The notes beneath the pieces were generated by a model. It did no database searches. It was given only the letters and a program-made list of their open reading frames with translations, and was not told where the DNA came from. From CAVONB01 sp963697205 (GTDB lineage: Bacteria > Pseudomonadota > Alphaproteobacteria > Rhizobiales > Hyphomicrobiaceae), in NCBI GenBank assembly GCA_963697205.1, contig CAVONB010000016.1, forward strand, positions 1 through 64,000: a stretch of 64,000 bases of DNA, read 5' to 3'. Position numbers and translations under genes: made by a program. Within the stretch, counting starts at the first letter, position 1; each line of letters starts with the position of its first letter. This document shows, one piece after another, positions 1-8,152 of this stretch.

Positions 1-89
1 TGCAACACCAGGCTATCTGGACGATAGGCGCAGCCGCCAGCCAGCAGGACCAAGCCCACAGCAGCCCAGATACGCAACATCTGGGTCAC
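1..89 (-). CDS. lipoprotein, N-terminal part only (runs off window)
   Basis: The reverse strand opens with a short hydrophobic signal peptide ending in a lipobox L-A-G-G-C about 20 residues in, so the product should be a lipid-anchored envelope protein with Cys as mature residue 1. The reading frame is open to the window edge, so only the signal region and about nine mature residues are visible and no family can be named. Two starts are possible: ATG at 80, or GTG at 89, which has AGGGAC-like ribosome-binding bases at better spacing. GTG is chosen here. The neighbours on the same strand are also envelope proteins. Confidence 0.5.
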   Translation of the reverse strand, partial: MTQMLRIWAAVGLVLLAGGCAYRPDSLVL

Positions 90-347
90 GCTTTCGTCCC
101 TCTCGAGTGCCGCTGCATGTCGCTCATCTGATCAATCGGCCGGAGTTCGGACCGGCTGTGGCGCGAAACATTTCCCCAACATGGGCCCACGCGGCGACCG
201 GCCTCGGGCACCCGTGCTGTAGCCAAACTAGATGCCCCAATTACATCTTAGCAAGTTCTTTGCGCATGTGGCATGGGGCCCCGCTGTCGGTGAGGTCATC
301 AGATGCTCCGGCGCCATGTCGATGCGAGGCGTTCTGCGAGAGGGCGG

Positions 348-836
348 TCAGAAGCCCATGGAGGCCTTTGTCACCAGGCCAAGGGACTGCAGGTCAATGG
401 ATTCGCTGACGGCACGACCTTCATGCTCAAGTTTGCCGTCGACATAGCGGACGCCCACGCCCACTGCAAACTGATCCGAGAGCCAGTAGTTCAAGGTCGC
501 GGCTGCCGCCAAGTAATGGCCGCTATAATCACCGAGGCTACCCGCCAAGCCGTCGATCGACCCTTCGACTGACCATTGGCTGGAGAGCGCGTAAGTGCCA
601 TAAAGACCGATCGTTGGGATTGGTCCGAGAACACGCGCGCGTTCCGGACCGGCGGTGATTTGCGCGCCACCGACCCAGGCCTGGCCACGCAGGGACACCC
701 TCGCATCCATCACCGTAGCACCCAATCTTGCGCCAAACTCTGCCGACGAATTCTTGAACAGCGAATAGCCAAGAAATGCTGCGTAGTTTTGCGTCTTCGC
801 CGTGGCGCGCAATATCCTCGGCCACCGCGTCCTCAT
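348..836 (-). pseudogene. outer-membrane beta-barrel protein, C-terminal remnant
   Basis: The last ~140 residues of this frame have the alternating hydrophobic/polar pattern of outer-membrane strands (for example SLRGQAWVGG, TLNYWLSDQFAVGVGVRY) and end in a C-terminal Phe, the usual barrel-insertion signature. There is no signal peptide or N-terminal half. The upstream part of the gene is replaced by an out-of-frame L,D-transpeptidase-like N-terminus. The first ~17 residues of the open frame are unlikely to be real; barrel-like sequence begins near base 785. I read it as the 3' end of an autotransporter- or Omp-like gene left after a deletion. The exact barrel family is not recognised. Confidence 0.5.
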
Positions 837-1209
837 GGAAGTCTTCTGGACGCAGACCGTCTTCCCAGGTCCGTGAGATCGCTGTCTTCAGGGCCTCAAC
901 CGTCGCGGTATTCCGCCATGCAAGGTCATAGCCTAAAGCTGCATAGAGTTTAGGAAGAAATGCGTAAGCGGCTATGTCGTGCCCATTGATGACACGCCCC
1001 TGTGGCGATGCCAGACGTTGAAGTCGCTGCTGAAGTGCATTGCTGAGGTCATTGCCGCCGGCCCATGCAAGGGTCGAGCTGGTCAATAAGCACATCAGGC
1101 TCAGTGTTCGCGCGATCCAGGGCTGCACAACGCGTCCGATTAAGCGCTTTGAGCGTCTTCTTTTGTGTGCGCAACATCTTCTGTTCGCATCTTGAGTGTT
1201 TCGAGCCAT
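785..1209 (-). pseudogene. L,D-transpeptidase (YcbB/LdtD-type) N-terminal remnant
   Basis: Residues ~35-50 form a signal peptide ending AWA. Residues ~75-125 resemble the scaffold region that precedes the catalytic domain in YcbB-type L,D-transpeptidases: FLPKLYAALGYDLAWR, then a helix and EDGLRPEDFHEDA. The peptidoglycan-binding and YkuD catalytic domains (HxxxSxGCxR) are absent. The frame runs on to 538, but past ~785 it is only the wrong-frame reading of the barrel fragment. It starts 11 bases after the DUF2950 stop, so it is in line with that operon. It is probably non-functional; a complete paralogue lies at 8321-9583. Confidence 0.5.
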
Positions 1210-1219
1210 CGCGCTTCCG

Positions 1220-2212
1220 TCATTTCGGCTTCACCGGTTGCCACGTGCTATCAGGGTTGAATGTTCCCATTGCGCTCACACGCCGCAATGATTCCGCTCC
1301 TAGATCCTTTTCGAACACCTGACCGTCGTGATTGACGATAAACGTCATAATGCCCGAGCTGCCGTATTTTGCTGGGACCGCCACCATGGCGAAGCCGCCA
1401 ATCATGCGGCCGTTGATGACGTAGTCGAGAGCGCCGCCAGCGGCAGAGCGACCCTGACGGAGAAGGATTTTATAGAAATAGCCATGATAAGGGTGCGAGG
1501 TCTTGCTGGCGGCCTTAGCGCCGACGTAGCCCGCCGCTTGAGCTTCAGCGATGAGGACACCGAGAGGGCTCGGATCTCGACCGCTCTCGTCCGCCCAATA
1601 TAATCCATTTTTCTTTCCAGCCGAACTCACGATCCGGCGGGAATACTGTGGGCCTTTGCCGTCTCGGTCCACGGATGCATACTCTTTCTGGGCTACAACA
1701 TAGGCTTTCAGTACCTCGATGACGGCGAGCTCGTTCTTTCCAATCCGTCGCGTTAGGATAGTATCGACACCAGCCGGCGTATCGAATTTCCACGAACCAT
1801 TGTCGTCACGAACGATTGGAATTGGAAAGGGATATTTGTCGCCACCCACATACAGCAACTGCCGATCAGCGCCTTCTGCAACGATCTCATTCGCGTCATC
1901 GTAGGCCTTTATGAACTGTTGACGGGCAGCGGCGTCGGCGACAGGATCACCAGAACTGACAATCTCTCTCGCCGTGGGCCCGAGCACCTGCAATAGGTCT
2001 TTCACTTCCCCACCCTTTGCCGCTGAAAGCAGTGCCCCAACCGCTTCGGCCGGCGTCGGGAACGTCGCCTGCTTCGAAGTGATGGCCTGGGCGCGTCCGG
2101 GTGCTGGCCCCCACACTGCTGCAAGAGCGATGATGAGCCAAAAAAAACGCACCCATGGACGGCGATCGTCACAAATCCGAGGCGCTTTGCTGAACATCAT
2201 GAGCTTAGCCAT
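1220..2212 (-). CDS. DUF2950 family secreted protein
   Basis: This 330-residue protein has an N-terminal hydrophobic segment (residues ~24-42, ending GRAQA), so it is exported. The rest matches my recollection of the DUF2950 family: FPTPAEAVGALLSAAKGG near the start, a central ...PHPYHGYFYKILLRQG-like stretch (here SHPYHGYFYKILLRQG), GGFAMVAVPAKYGSSGIMTF, then VNHDGQVFEKDLG. No catalytic residues are known for the family. Genes of this family are often next to DUF3300 genes, and here the start lies 32 bases after the DUF3300 stop on the same strand. Its expression may suffer from the IS insertion upstream. The ATG at 2212 follows an AGGATC ribosome-binding sequence. Confidence 0.8.
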   Translation of the reverse strand: MAKLMMFSKAPRICDDRRPWVRFFWLIIALAAVWGPAPGRAQAITSKQATFPTPAEAVGALLSAAKGGEVKDLLQVLGPTAREIVSSGDPVADAAARQQFIKAYDDANEIVAEGADRQLLYVGGDKYPFPIPIVRDDNGSWKFDTPAGVDTILTRRIGKNELAVIEVLKAYVVAQKEYASVDRDGKGPQYSRRIVSSAGKKNGLYWADESGRDPSPLGVLIAEAQAAGYVGAKAASKTSHPYHGYFYKILLRQGRSAAGGALDYVINGRMIGGFAMVAVPAKYGSSGIMTFIVNHDGQVFEKDLGAESLRRVSAMGTFNPDSTWQPVKPK

Positions 2213-2244
2213 TGAAAGGATCCTGAAATCGGCTTTGGTCGCGC

Positions 2245-3006
2245 TCAGCGCGCCCGTCGCTTCACACCGCTGCCGGACTGGATTGGGGCGCCCGCTGCGC
2301 GCCTGCTTTCGACATTTCGACTGGTTCGGCCACGCTCCACTTGCTTTTGGACCTCCGTGCCTCGTGTGACGTTGAACGCCCCCCCAGCCTCTCTCGACGT
2401 AGGCCGGGGCGGGGACGCAGCCTTGGGGCGCGCTTCAAGGGACTTTGGTGCAGGCCGCCCCTTGTCCGGTGGGCGCTTGTCAAGCTGAGTGGCGGAGCGG
2501 TCTTGGCCTGCTATCGCAGGTCTGGCGCGCGGCTGCGATTTGTCCTCAAAGCCCCGGAAGTCTCTCGACGCCTCACGGCGGACCTGGTCGCGAGCACTAT
2601 AAGCTTCGCGAGTCACCTTATCGCGATAGGGCACTGCTTTACGATGCGCGGGGTCGTGTCGCCACGTGTTCGACGTGATCTTGGTCCGATTGATATTGAT
2701 ACTGTTAAACTTATTCACGTTGATGTTGATGTCGTGACGGCGCCAGTCGCAACGTCCCCAGCCCCAGAGCGATCCGGCGATGGCTACACCTGTGCCCCAA
2801 AAGAACCCTGAGATGAAGGCTGAACCGGGCTGCCCGTAACTCCAATAATAGGGTGGATAAGCAGGATACCACCATGGACCGTATACGACTGTTGGCTGGT
2901 AGACTGGAACATAGACGGACTGAGGCGATGCTGGTTCGATGATGATGTAGTTTGTTTCCTTGACGACTTTCTGTTGCTTATTGCTCTTCAGCGAACCCAC
3001 TTCGTC
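2245..3006 (-). pseudogene. DUF3300 protein, 3' part, cut off by IS1595-family element
   Basis: This frame encodes the C-terminal two thirds of a DUF3300 protein. It contains IIEPASPQSVYVPVYQP, a Tyr/Pro/Trp-rich stretch, a short hydrophobic Gly-rich segment and a long Arg/Lys/Pro-rich tail. The insertion element sits immediately upstream. Removing the element and one copy of the 8-bp duplication joins it in frame to the segment at 4052-4500: RRKADEV then GSLKSNKQQ. The restored gene would code for 400 residues. The downstream fragment could start at ATG 3000 but has no signal peptide, so an exported product is unlikely. Confidence 0.85.
2999..3006. repeat. 8-bp target-site duplication, left copy
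   Basis: ACTTCGTC directly precedes the left end of the insertion element and recurs at 4052-4059 after its right end. An 8-bp duplication is the length typical of the IS1595 family. Confidence 0.9.
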
Positions 3007-4051
3007 GGCTCTGTTCCGCCTCAGTGTTGTGAGACCTTGCTGACCAGTGATTTGGCGGCAGCGGGGATATCATGAAAGCGCAAGACTTCCGGGCACTTGT
3101 CGAGCAACTGGGCGACCTCAGCCAGGTCCAGCGCGACGCGCTGGTCGAGGCGCTGTCTGCGAAGGGGGCCGGCGAGGAGGTCGTCGCCATGATCGAAACG
3201 CGGTTCGCGGCAGCGCCGGCCTGCGGCCATTGCGGCGAGGTTGACTTCAAGCCGTGGGGCTCGGCCTCGGATCTCAAACGCTATATGTGCAAGGCGTGCG
3301 GGCGCACCTTCAACGCGCTGACCGGCACGCCGCTGGCGGGTCTGCGCCTGCGCGAGAAGTGGCTCGACTATGCCCGCTCGCTGGTCGACGGCGTCAGCCT
3401 GCGCAAGGCGGCGGCGCGCACCGGCATCCGTCTGGACACATCGTTCCGCTGGCGCCATCGCTTCCTCGCGACGGCCAGGGACAAGAAGGCGAGCGCGGTG
3501 ACCGGTATCGTCGAGGCGGACGAGACGTTCATCCTCAAGTCCGCGAAGGGCTCGCGCAAGCTGGTCGGCCGCGCGCCCAGGAAGCGCGGCGGAAAAGCCA
3601 AGAAGCCGGGCCTTTCCACCGATGAGCACGATGCCATCCTGATCGTGCGCGACCGCCATGGCGAGACCACCGACGCGATCCTCTTCGACCTCAGCGGGGA
3701 GACGATCGGGTCGCACCTAAAGCCCGTCGTCGCCAAGGACGCCGTGCTCGTGACCGACGGCAACAGGGCCTACGAGGCATTCGCGGCTGCGACAGACATC
3801 GTCCAGATCGCGCTCGTCGCCAGCGCCGGCGAACGGACGATCGGCTGCTATCACATCCAGAACGTCAACGCCTACCAGAGCCGCTTCAAGGGATGGATGG
3901 CTCGATTCAAGGGCGTGGCGTCGAAGTATCTGCCGAGCTACCTGGGCTGGCGCCGCATGATCGAGCGCGACGGTGACGCGCTCACGCCGCGACATTGCCT
4001 CGCCGGAGCGATGGGGCAGCGGGCCCTGCTACATTGAAGCGGAACAGAGCC
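3007..4051 (+). mobile_element. IS1595-family insertion sequence, complete, 1045 bp
   Basis: The element is bounded by imperfect inverted repeats. The left end begins GGCTCTGTTCCGCCTCAGTG; the reverse complement of the right end begins GGCTCTGTTCCGCTTCAATG. It carries one transposase gene and is flanked by 8-bp direct repeats. All parts look intact and the repeats are perfect, so insertion may be recent. It lies inside and opposite to the DUF3300 gene. Confidence 0.93.
3072..4037 (+). CDS. IS1595-family (ISXO2-like) transposase
   Basis: This 321-residue protein has an N-terminal helical region, a zinc ribbon with two CxxC pairs (CGHC at ~51-54, CKAC at ~73-76), then a DDE/DDN-type catalytic core. 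The first Asp is in IVEADETF, the second in LVTDGNRAY. The third position falls in the YHIQNVNAYQSRFK region, where several IS1595 groups have Asn rather than Glu. Length and domain order fit a full-length enzyme for cut-and-paste or copy-in transposition of this element. The ATG follows a GCGGGGATATC context. No frameshift is seen, so the element is potentially active. Confidence 0.92.
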   Translation: MKAQDFRALVEQLGDLSQVQRDALVEALSAKGAGEEVVAMIETRFAAAPACGHCGEVDFKPWGSASDLKRYMCKACGRTFNALTGTPLAGLRLREKWLDYARSLVDGVSLRKAAARTGIRLDTSFRWRHRFLATARDKKASAVTGIVEADETFILKSAKGSRKLVGRAPRKRGGKAKKPGLSTDEHDAILIVRDRHGETTDAILFDLSGETIGSHLKPVVAKDAVLVTDGNRAYEAFAAATDIVQIALVASAGERTIGCYHIQNVNAYQSRFKGWMARFKGVASKYLPSYLGWRRMIERDGDALTPRHCLAGAMGQRALLH

Positions 4052-4059
4052 ACTTCGTC
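4052..4059. repeat. 8-bp target-site duplication, right copy
   Basis: ACTTCGTC immediately follows the right inverted repeat and is identical to the copy at 2999-3006. Confidence 0.9.
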
Positions 4060-4500
4060 CGCTTTTCGCCGCAGGAATTGGATCCGGTCCATAACATCTG
4101 ATTGTTGCGCCAGAAACGCGTCGCCCAGTTTCTGCGTCCAATCCAATTTTTCACTCATCGTATGGAGTACATCTGAGAATTGGCTGAGTGCCTTGACACT
4201 GGGATCCCAATCCTTCTGCTCCAATGCCTTCGATAGAGCCGTGCCTGTGAGCTTGGCGTTGGCCGGTTCCTTGCGCCACCGGGAGGCTTGGACGATTTCA
4301 AGTGGATAGGTTGAGGCCATCAGGACCTTCGTCAGCAACTCATCAGGATACAATGCGATTGGCGCAAGAAGCTGATCGAGCTCTTCAATCTTGAAGGGCT
4401 TTGAACCGGCCGGGATTTGGGCGTGGGTGAGAGCCGGCAGCACCATCATAACGAGGGCGAGCACGCCGCTGATCAACTTCCCAATGTTTCTAGAAAACAC
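4052..4500 (-). pseudogene. DUF3300 protein, 5' part, truncated by IS1595-family element
   Basis: This segment encodes a signal peptide (residues ~8-27, ending THA) and the conserved N-terminal DUF3300 core: LDQLLAPIALYPDELLTKVL, STYPLEIVQASRW, and a run ending MDRIQFLRRKADEV. Reading continues into the element for about 20 unrelated residues and stops at 3982. The remaining protein would be an exported ~150-residue stub of the helical N-terminal domain without the Pro/Tyr-rich and basic tail. The function of DUF3300 proteins is unknown; they are envelope-associated. The ATG at 4500 follows AGAGGAACGC. Confidence 0.85.
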
Positions 4501-4584
4501 GGTGCGTTCCTCTTTACACGAGCGCGAAGCCGGCAGGCCTCGCGACTATTCGCGCGCAGTCGCGCACTCCCGTTCCGCTGCGAC

Positions 4585-5619
4585 TTAGCGGTCGGTCCTC
4601 AGGAGCTCGACGCGACGATTGATGGCACGGCCTTGGAGCGTGGCATTATCCGCCTTCGGCTGGGTCGCGCCAAACCCACCCGTCCCCAGCCGCGCTGCCG
4701 GAATTCCCAGCTTGGTGAGTTCGCTGGCGACCGTCGACGCGCGCGCAGCAGAAAGTTTTTGATTGTAAGACGGATCGCCGATAGAATCCGTATGCCCATT
4801 GATTTGCAGCGTCCACGTCGGGTTGTTCTTGAGTGTTTGTGCGATGTCCCCAATGAGGTCAGCGGATTCCTTCCTGAGAGTGGCCTTGTCGAAGTCGAAC
4901 CGCAGGCCATAGACATCGTAACGCCGGAGAGTACTGAGCGACTGCTCCATGGCCGATTTCATCGACGCTCCAGCTGCAACGCGAACAATTTTTTCCGCGC
5001 GTGGCTCTTTCTCCCAACTAAAGTTCAGAGTGCTCTGCAAGGTCATCGGGTTGTTTTTATTGTCGAGAAAATAGAATTCGCCGCTCCCGCGCTTTTCGCC
5101 ATCTGTGAATGTGCCCCGTGCCTGGACCGCGGGTACGTCGACGAGCTGGTCCTCGATCAGCACCTTGATCTTGATGTCCTTACGCACCAGCGTGAGCTCG
5201 CCATTGATACGGGCTTGATTTGCGTCATGCACCAGGGTCAACGCGGTACGCCCGGTTGTCCGCAGCTCAAGCAGTGATGCAGAGGAGATGCCGAGAGAGG
5301 TCGTGCTTGGCATCGTCTGGGGCATGTTCTGCGCGTATCCAAGCACGTAGGCGTTGGAGGACTGGCGATCCAACGCTCGAACTTCCCGAGACACCTGTAG
5401 GCCCCGCGTGCTCACATACATGAGCCCCACTACATCGGCATTGACCTTGGTGAACGTCACCCGGGCTTCCGCATCCGGGCCGAAACGATTGCTAAACGCG
5501 TAATCCACCTGTCCGCCGAGGTGTGGCAACAACGGGCCTTGATTTTGCTGCGCGAATGCTTTGTGCGCAGGATTCAGGCCGATTGCGACGGCCACAGTCA
5601 ATAGCCACCCGAAATTCAT
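4585..5619 (-). CDS. OmpA-family outer-membrane protein with peptidoglycan-binding domain
   Basis: This 344-residue protein starts with a signal peptide (to ~residue 23, AFA). A ~190-residue N-terminal region of unrecognised fold follows. The last ~110 residues are a typical OmpA C-terminal domain: YGLRFDFDKATLRKES, LQINGHTDSIGDPSYNQKLS, the NxxLSxxRAxxV-like run, and GRAINRRVEL. The domain binds the diaminopimelate stem peptide of peptidoglycan noncovalently. The N-terminal part does not look like the eight-strand OmpA barrel, so it may be a periplasmic sensor or adaptor. The ATG at 5619 is preceded by GGGGGAGA. It is transcribed toward the disrupted DUF3300/DUF2950 genes, 84 bases away. Confidence 0.85.
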   Translation of the reverse strand: MNFGWLLTVAVAIGLNPAHKAFAQQNQGPLLPHLGGQVDYAFSNRFGPDAEARVTFTKVNADVVGLMYVSTRGLQVSREVRALDRQSSNAYVLGYAQNMPQTMPSTTSLGISSASLLELRTTGRTALTLVHDANQARINGELTLVRKDIKIKVLIEDQLVDVPAVQARGTFTDGEKRGSGEFYFLDNKNNPMTLQSTLNFSWEKEPRAEKIVRVAAGASMKSAMEQSLSTLRRYDVYGLRFDFDKATLRKESADLIGDIAQTLKNNPTWTLQINGHTDSIGDPSYNQKLSAARASTVASELTKLGIPAARLGTGGFGATQPKADNATLQGRAINRRVELLRTDR

Positions 5620-5684
5620 TGGTCTCCCCCACTTATCAAGACGTCCGGCACCAGCGGACCGACTGCTAATCGTCCATAGATCCC

Positions 5685-6116
5685 TTAAAGCGGCGACAGC
5701 GTTTTCAGCCCTTTCCGACAGGCGTCGGTTAGCGTGGCTCTATTCTTGGTTATGCAGTCGTAGACGCGACCGCCTCCTGGCACGACCGTCGAGCAGTACT
5801 GCTTGATGTCGCTGCTGCAGATCTTAGCCATTTGCTGCAGCGCTTTCAGCCGATTGCCTAGGTCTCCGGAGGCCAGGTAGGCCGTCAAGCGGCAGCGCGG
5901 CGTGATCTGATCTTCAAATGCTATCAGGCACGCTACTGCGCGGCTCGCGCCAGGGGTTACTTTAGCACAATGTTTTTTTAGGTCTTCCGCACAATCGGTA
6001 ATGACGGTCGCTTCCTTAGAGGGCACCTGCGCAGAGACGGGAGTCACCGCAAGCGGGGTCAAGACGGCAAGCACGAAGTGTGCGGTCAGGACCATTGAGC
6101 GTTGGAACGGAACCAT
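5685..6116 (-). CDS. secreted cysteine-rich-repeat protein
   Basis: This 143-residue exported protein has a signal peptide (residues ~10-28, ending SAQ). Cys pairs are spaced as in the bacterial Cys-rich repeat family: DCAEDLKKHCAKVTPG, ACLIAFEDQITPRC, ICSSDIKQYCSTVVPGGG, DCITKNRATLTDAC. The repeats should form helical hairpins held by disulfides in the periplasm. The biochemical role is unknown. The start at 6116 is chosen over the more upstream in-frame ATG at 6242 because GGAAGGTGG precedes it and the signal peptide then begins directly. Confidence 0.75.
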   Translation of the reverse strand: MVPFQRSMVLTAHFVLAVLTPLAVTPVSAQVPSKEATVITDCAEDLKKHCAKVTPGASRAVACLIAFEDQITPRCRLTAYLASGDLGNRLKALQQMAKICSSDIKQYCSTVVPGGGRVYDCITKNRATLTDACRKGLKTLSPL

Positions 6117-6271
6117 TGGACCACCTTCCGTATGGCATTGAGCGATATTGGGATTCTCACCGCCCCGATGGCGACGACCTAGGCGTATTATTGCGGCGAC
6201 GCTCGTCAGGATTGCGGTATTGTTTCCTCGTCCGAGCCGCAATTATCTCAGTGCAAAATAGCCTCCTCGAA

Positions 6272-6574
6272 TCATTTGACTTTCGTCATCGCTTCGAGAG
6301 CCTTCTCGGTGGGGTTATCGAGGCACTGATCTATGAACGAGTCCGTGTGCTTGGTAAGCGTCTCGAGGTTGAACTTTGTAGTCCCCGATTTTCCTAGAAG
6401 GAAGCCATGGAGGAAGGCGATTGCAGTGTCCCGATTGGAACCGCTTTCTCGCATTACGTCTTTACAAGTATACTGCTCGACCGTCTTGTCAGAACTATTT
6501 TGTGCTAAGAGTGTTGATGGGCTGATCGAGGTCATTAGAAGAACCGCCGCCATCATACAAGCCTTTGACATCAT
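6272..6574 (-). CDS. HdeA/HdeB-like periplasmic protein
   Basis: This 100-residue protein has a signal peptide (to ~residue 24, LLA). The mature part has the HdeA/HdeB pattern: an early Cys in YTCKDVMRES, a helix FLHGFLLGKSG, and a second Cys in SFIDQCLDNPTEKALEAM, which should form the single disulfide of the family. In enterobacteria HdeA/B are acid-activated periplasmic chaperones; alphaproteobacterial relatives are common but their substrates are not known. The ATG at 6574 follows AGGGAAAAG. It belongs to the minus-strand run of envelope-stress-type genes. Confidence 0.75.
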   Translation of the reverse strand: MMSKACMMAAVLLMTSISPSTLLAQNSSDKTVEQYTCKDVMRESGSNRDTAIAFLHGFLLGKSGTTKFNLETLTKHTDSFIDQCLDNPTEKALEAMTKVK

Positions 6575-6613
6575 GTCTTTTCCCTACTCGCTATTCTGTT
6601 GAATAAGCACCTG

Positions 6614-6949
6614 TTACCGAACCCGACCAGCCATACAATCCGCATAGGCCGCGCGATACATGCGATCGGCGGTTTGCTTTCGATTTGAGCCCCCGGCAAT
6701 AGCGCCCACGCCACCGCCGATGGCGGCACCCGCAGCCGCTCCGCCCGTTGCAGCACCGATCCCCAGACCTATGACGGATCCAACGACGCCTCCCCCGAGG
6801 ATCTGGCCTTGACGACTCCCCTCCTGCGCGTATTTGCGCGCATACGCATCGCACACTGTGGCTGATTGTGCATGTGCGGAGCCAAGTGTGCTGAACTCTA
6901 TCATGACGAGTGCAACCACGAGCGCAGCGGTTTTGGGGACTTGCTTCAC
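6614..6949 (-). CDS. glycine-zipper envelope protein
   Basis: This 111-residue protein has a signal peptide (ending AHA, ~residue 27) and a central 45-residue Gly/Ala-rich stretch with repeated GxxxG spacing (GGGVVGSVIGLGIGAATGG). That is typical of glycine-zipper proteins that pack in or on membranes. The C-terminus carries the YRAAYADCM motif frequent in this group. The start codon is GTG, preceded by AAGGAATC. The function is unknown; such proteins are often small outer-membrane or periplasmic structural components. Confidence 0.7.
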   Translation of the reverse strand: MKQVPKTAALVVALVMIEFSTLGSAHAQSATVCDAYARKYAQEGSRQGQILGGGVVGSVIGLGIGAATGGAAAGAAIGGGVGAIAGGSNRKQTADRMYRAAYADCMAGRVR

Positions 6950-7173
6950 ATCAGATTCCTTTATTTCCGCGGTACCACACTATGATGCCCGCAAGTCTCT
7001 CGGGCGCTTCAACCTCACCAACCCGACGCCAGTCATGAGGTTTGTGCGACTATAGTAGGCGAACGCGTCCAGTCCAGGATCAGCCGTCGAGTCAGCCGCC
7101 GGCTTGATCGGGCCGAGCCCGTTCAAGCCGGCAGATGCGCTGACACACTGAGATCGCGCGGTTTATCGCCCCC

Positions 7174-7419
7174 TCAATCCGTAGTAACATTGATTGGTGG
7201 TGCAGCCTGCTCGAACGGCCCCTTGGGACCCGTCAGAGTTGTGCCACCTGTACCAGGCAGGACCTCAAATCCCATATTGAACTGCACCAACATCGCCTTT
7301 AGCTCGTCATAGGGCTTTCGGTCACCAACCAATTTGGCTTTTCCGTTCTTGATCTGGTCGTCGAACGTCGCCTTGCCCATCATCACCGTTTCCAGGTCGG
7401 AGCGCTTCATCGTGATGCC
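7174..7419 (-). pseudogene. alkyl/aryl-sulfatase C-terminal fragment
   Basis: The ~80 residues resemble the end of the SCP2-like C-terminal domain of alkyl sulfatases: ITMKRSDLETVMMGKATFDD, then KLVGDRKPYDELKAML and NMGFEVLP. The metallo-beta-lactamase domain with its zinc ligands is absent. The sequence meets an oppositely oriented, unrelated fragment at about 7411-7420, so this is a deletion remnant. The ATG at 7410 lies within the domain and is probably not a real start. Confidence 0.45.
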
Positions 7420-7641
7420 GGAAAGTTGCTGGTCGAATATCTTCTGAGCAAAGAAGGTGCCGACATTTATGTCGAGGGCGAAGCTGTCTACACCTTCCGC
7501 AGGGGTTATAAACCCCCGAAAGCCGCCGAGCCTTATCTTCTCGACCTTGAAGGCGAAAAGCTCCTTGGTTTAAAGGACTGGGTTGCCGCTCAAAAGGACT
7601 TCAAAGGCGTGCGGGAAACGTGGCAAACGTATTTCCGCTAA
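7411..7641 (+). pseudogene. iron(III)/extracellular solute-binding protein C-terminal fragment
   Basis: Read from 7414 the frame gives AGKLLVEYLLSKEGADIYVE, followed by RRGYKPP and a C-terminal ALKDW-like helix ending WQTYFR. This is the ending typical of iron(III)-type periplasmic binding proteins of ABC transporters. No upstream two thirds of the gene exist. Left of ~7411 the DNA belongs to the sulfatase remnant on the other strand. The only in-frame start is TTG at 7426, inside the conserved region, so no functional product is expected. Confidence 0.5.
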
Positions 7642-7707
7642 TCGAGACGGGCAACGCCCAACACCTCCTTCAGGACTTGGATTGTTATACTTTTCCGCTC
7701 AACTCTA

Positions 7708-7738
7708 TTGACAATTGCGTGCCGTGGGGGCTTTAGAT
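7708..7738 (+). promoter_or_regulatory. sigma-70-like promoter ahead of the H-NS-like gene
   Basis: TTGACA at 7708-7713 and TTTAGA at 7732-7737 are separated by 18 bases. They lie ~35-60 bases upstream of the ATG at 7771. The match is by eye only. Confidence 0.35.
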
Positions 7739-7770
7739 CTCGCTTCCTATCGTAGAGAGAGAGAGTTTCC

Positions 7771-8103
7771 ATGGCACGTATCCCCAACATCGATGATCTT
7801 ACCCTCCCACAGCTTCTTAAACTTAAAGAGGACTTGGCGTCGACGATCGCCGAGCGGCAGTCTGAGGAAAAGGCCGGCCTCAAGGCTAAGATGGCCGCTT
7901 TGGCCAAAGAGGCGGGTGTGAGCATCGATGAGCTCTTTGGGACGGGCAAGCGGCGCGTTTCTCAAAAGCGTTCCTCTGCTGGAGTCGCCTATCGCAATCC
8001 GGCCAATCCCGATGAGACCTGGACTGGCCGAGGCCGTCGTCCTCAATGGTTGGTCGAGAGGCTTGCCAAGCGCGGCACCAAACTCGAGGACTTCGCCGCG
8101 TGA
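7771..8103 (+). CDS. H-NS-family nucleoid protein
   Basis: This 110-residue protein has an N-terminal coiled-coil/oligomerisation segment (residues ~8-50) and a C-terminal H-NS DNA-binding domain: YRNPANPDETWTGRGRRP followed by QWLVERLAKRG and KLEDFAA. The GRGRRP loop is the AT-hook-like motif that enters the minor groove of AT-rich DNA. Such proteins silence horizontally acquired genes, which fits its place among remnants and insertion elements. The gene stands alone, with a promoter-like sequence upstream and a strong hairpin terminator 25 bases after its stop. Confidence 0.9.
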   Translation: MARIPNIDDLTLPQLLKLKEDLASTIAERQSEEKAGLKAKMAALAKEAGVSIDELFGTGKRRVSQKRSSAGVAYRNPANPDETWTGRGRRPQWLVERLAKRGTKLEDFAA

Positions 8104-8127
8104 ATTCTGGGAGCATGGCTGCCTCGG

Positions 8128-8152
8128 AAAGGGCGCCCCTGGGCGCCCTTTT
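8128..8152 (+). terminator. rho-independent terminator after the H-NS-like gene
   Basis: A GC-rich inverted repeat, AAAGGGCGCC...GGGCGCCCTTTT, has a very short loop and ends in a T-run 25 bases after the stop codon. Confidence 0.75.

Noticed and set aside
7411..7641. A functional 71-residue protein from TTG 7426
   Set aside because: The start lies inside a conserved binding-protein helix and the preceding domain is missing.
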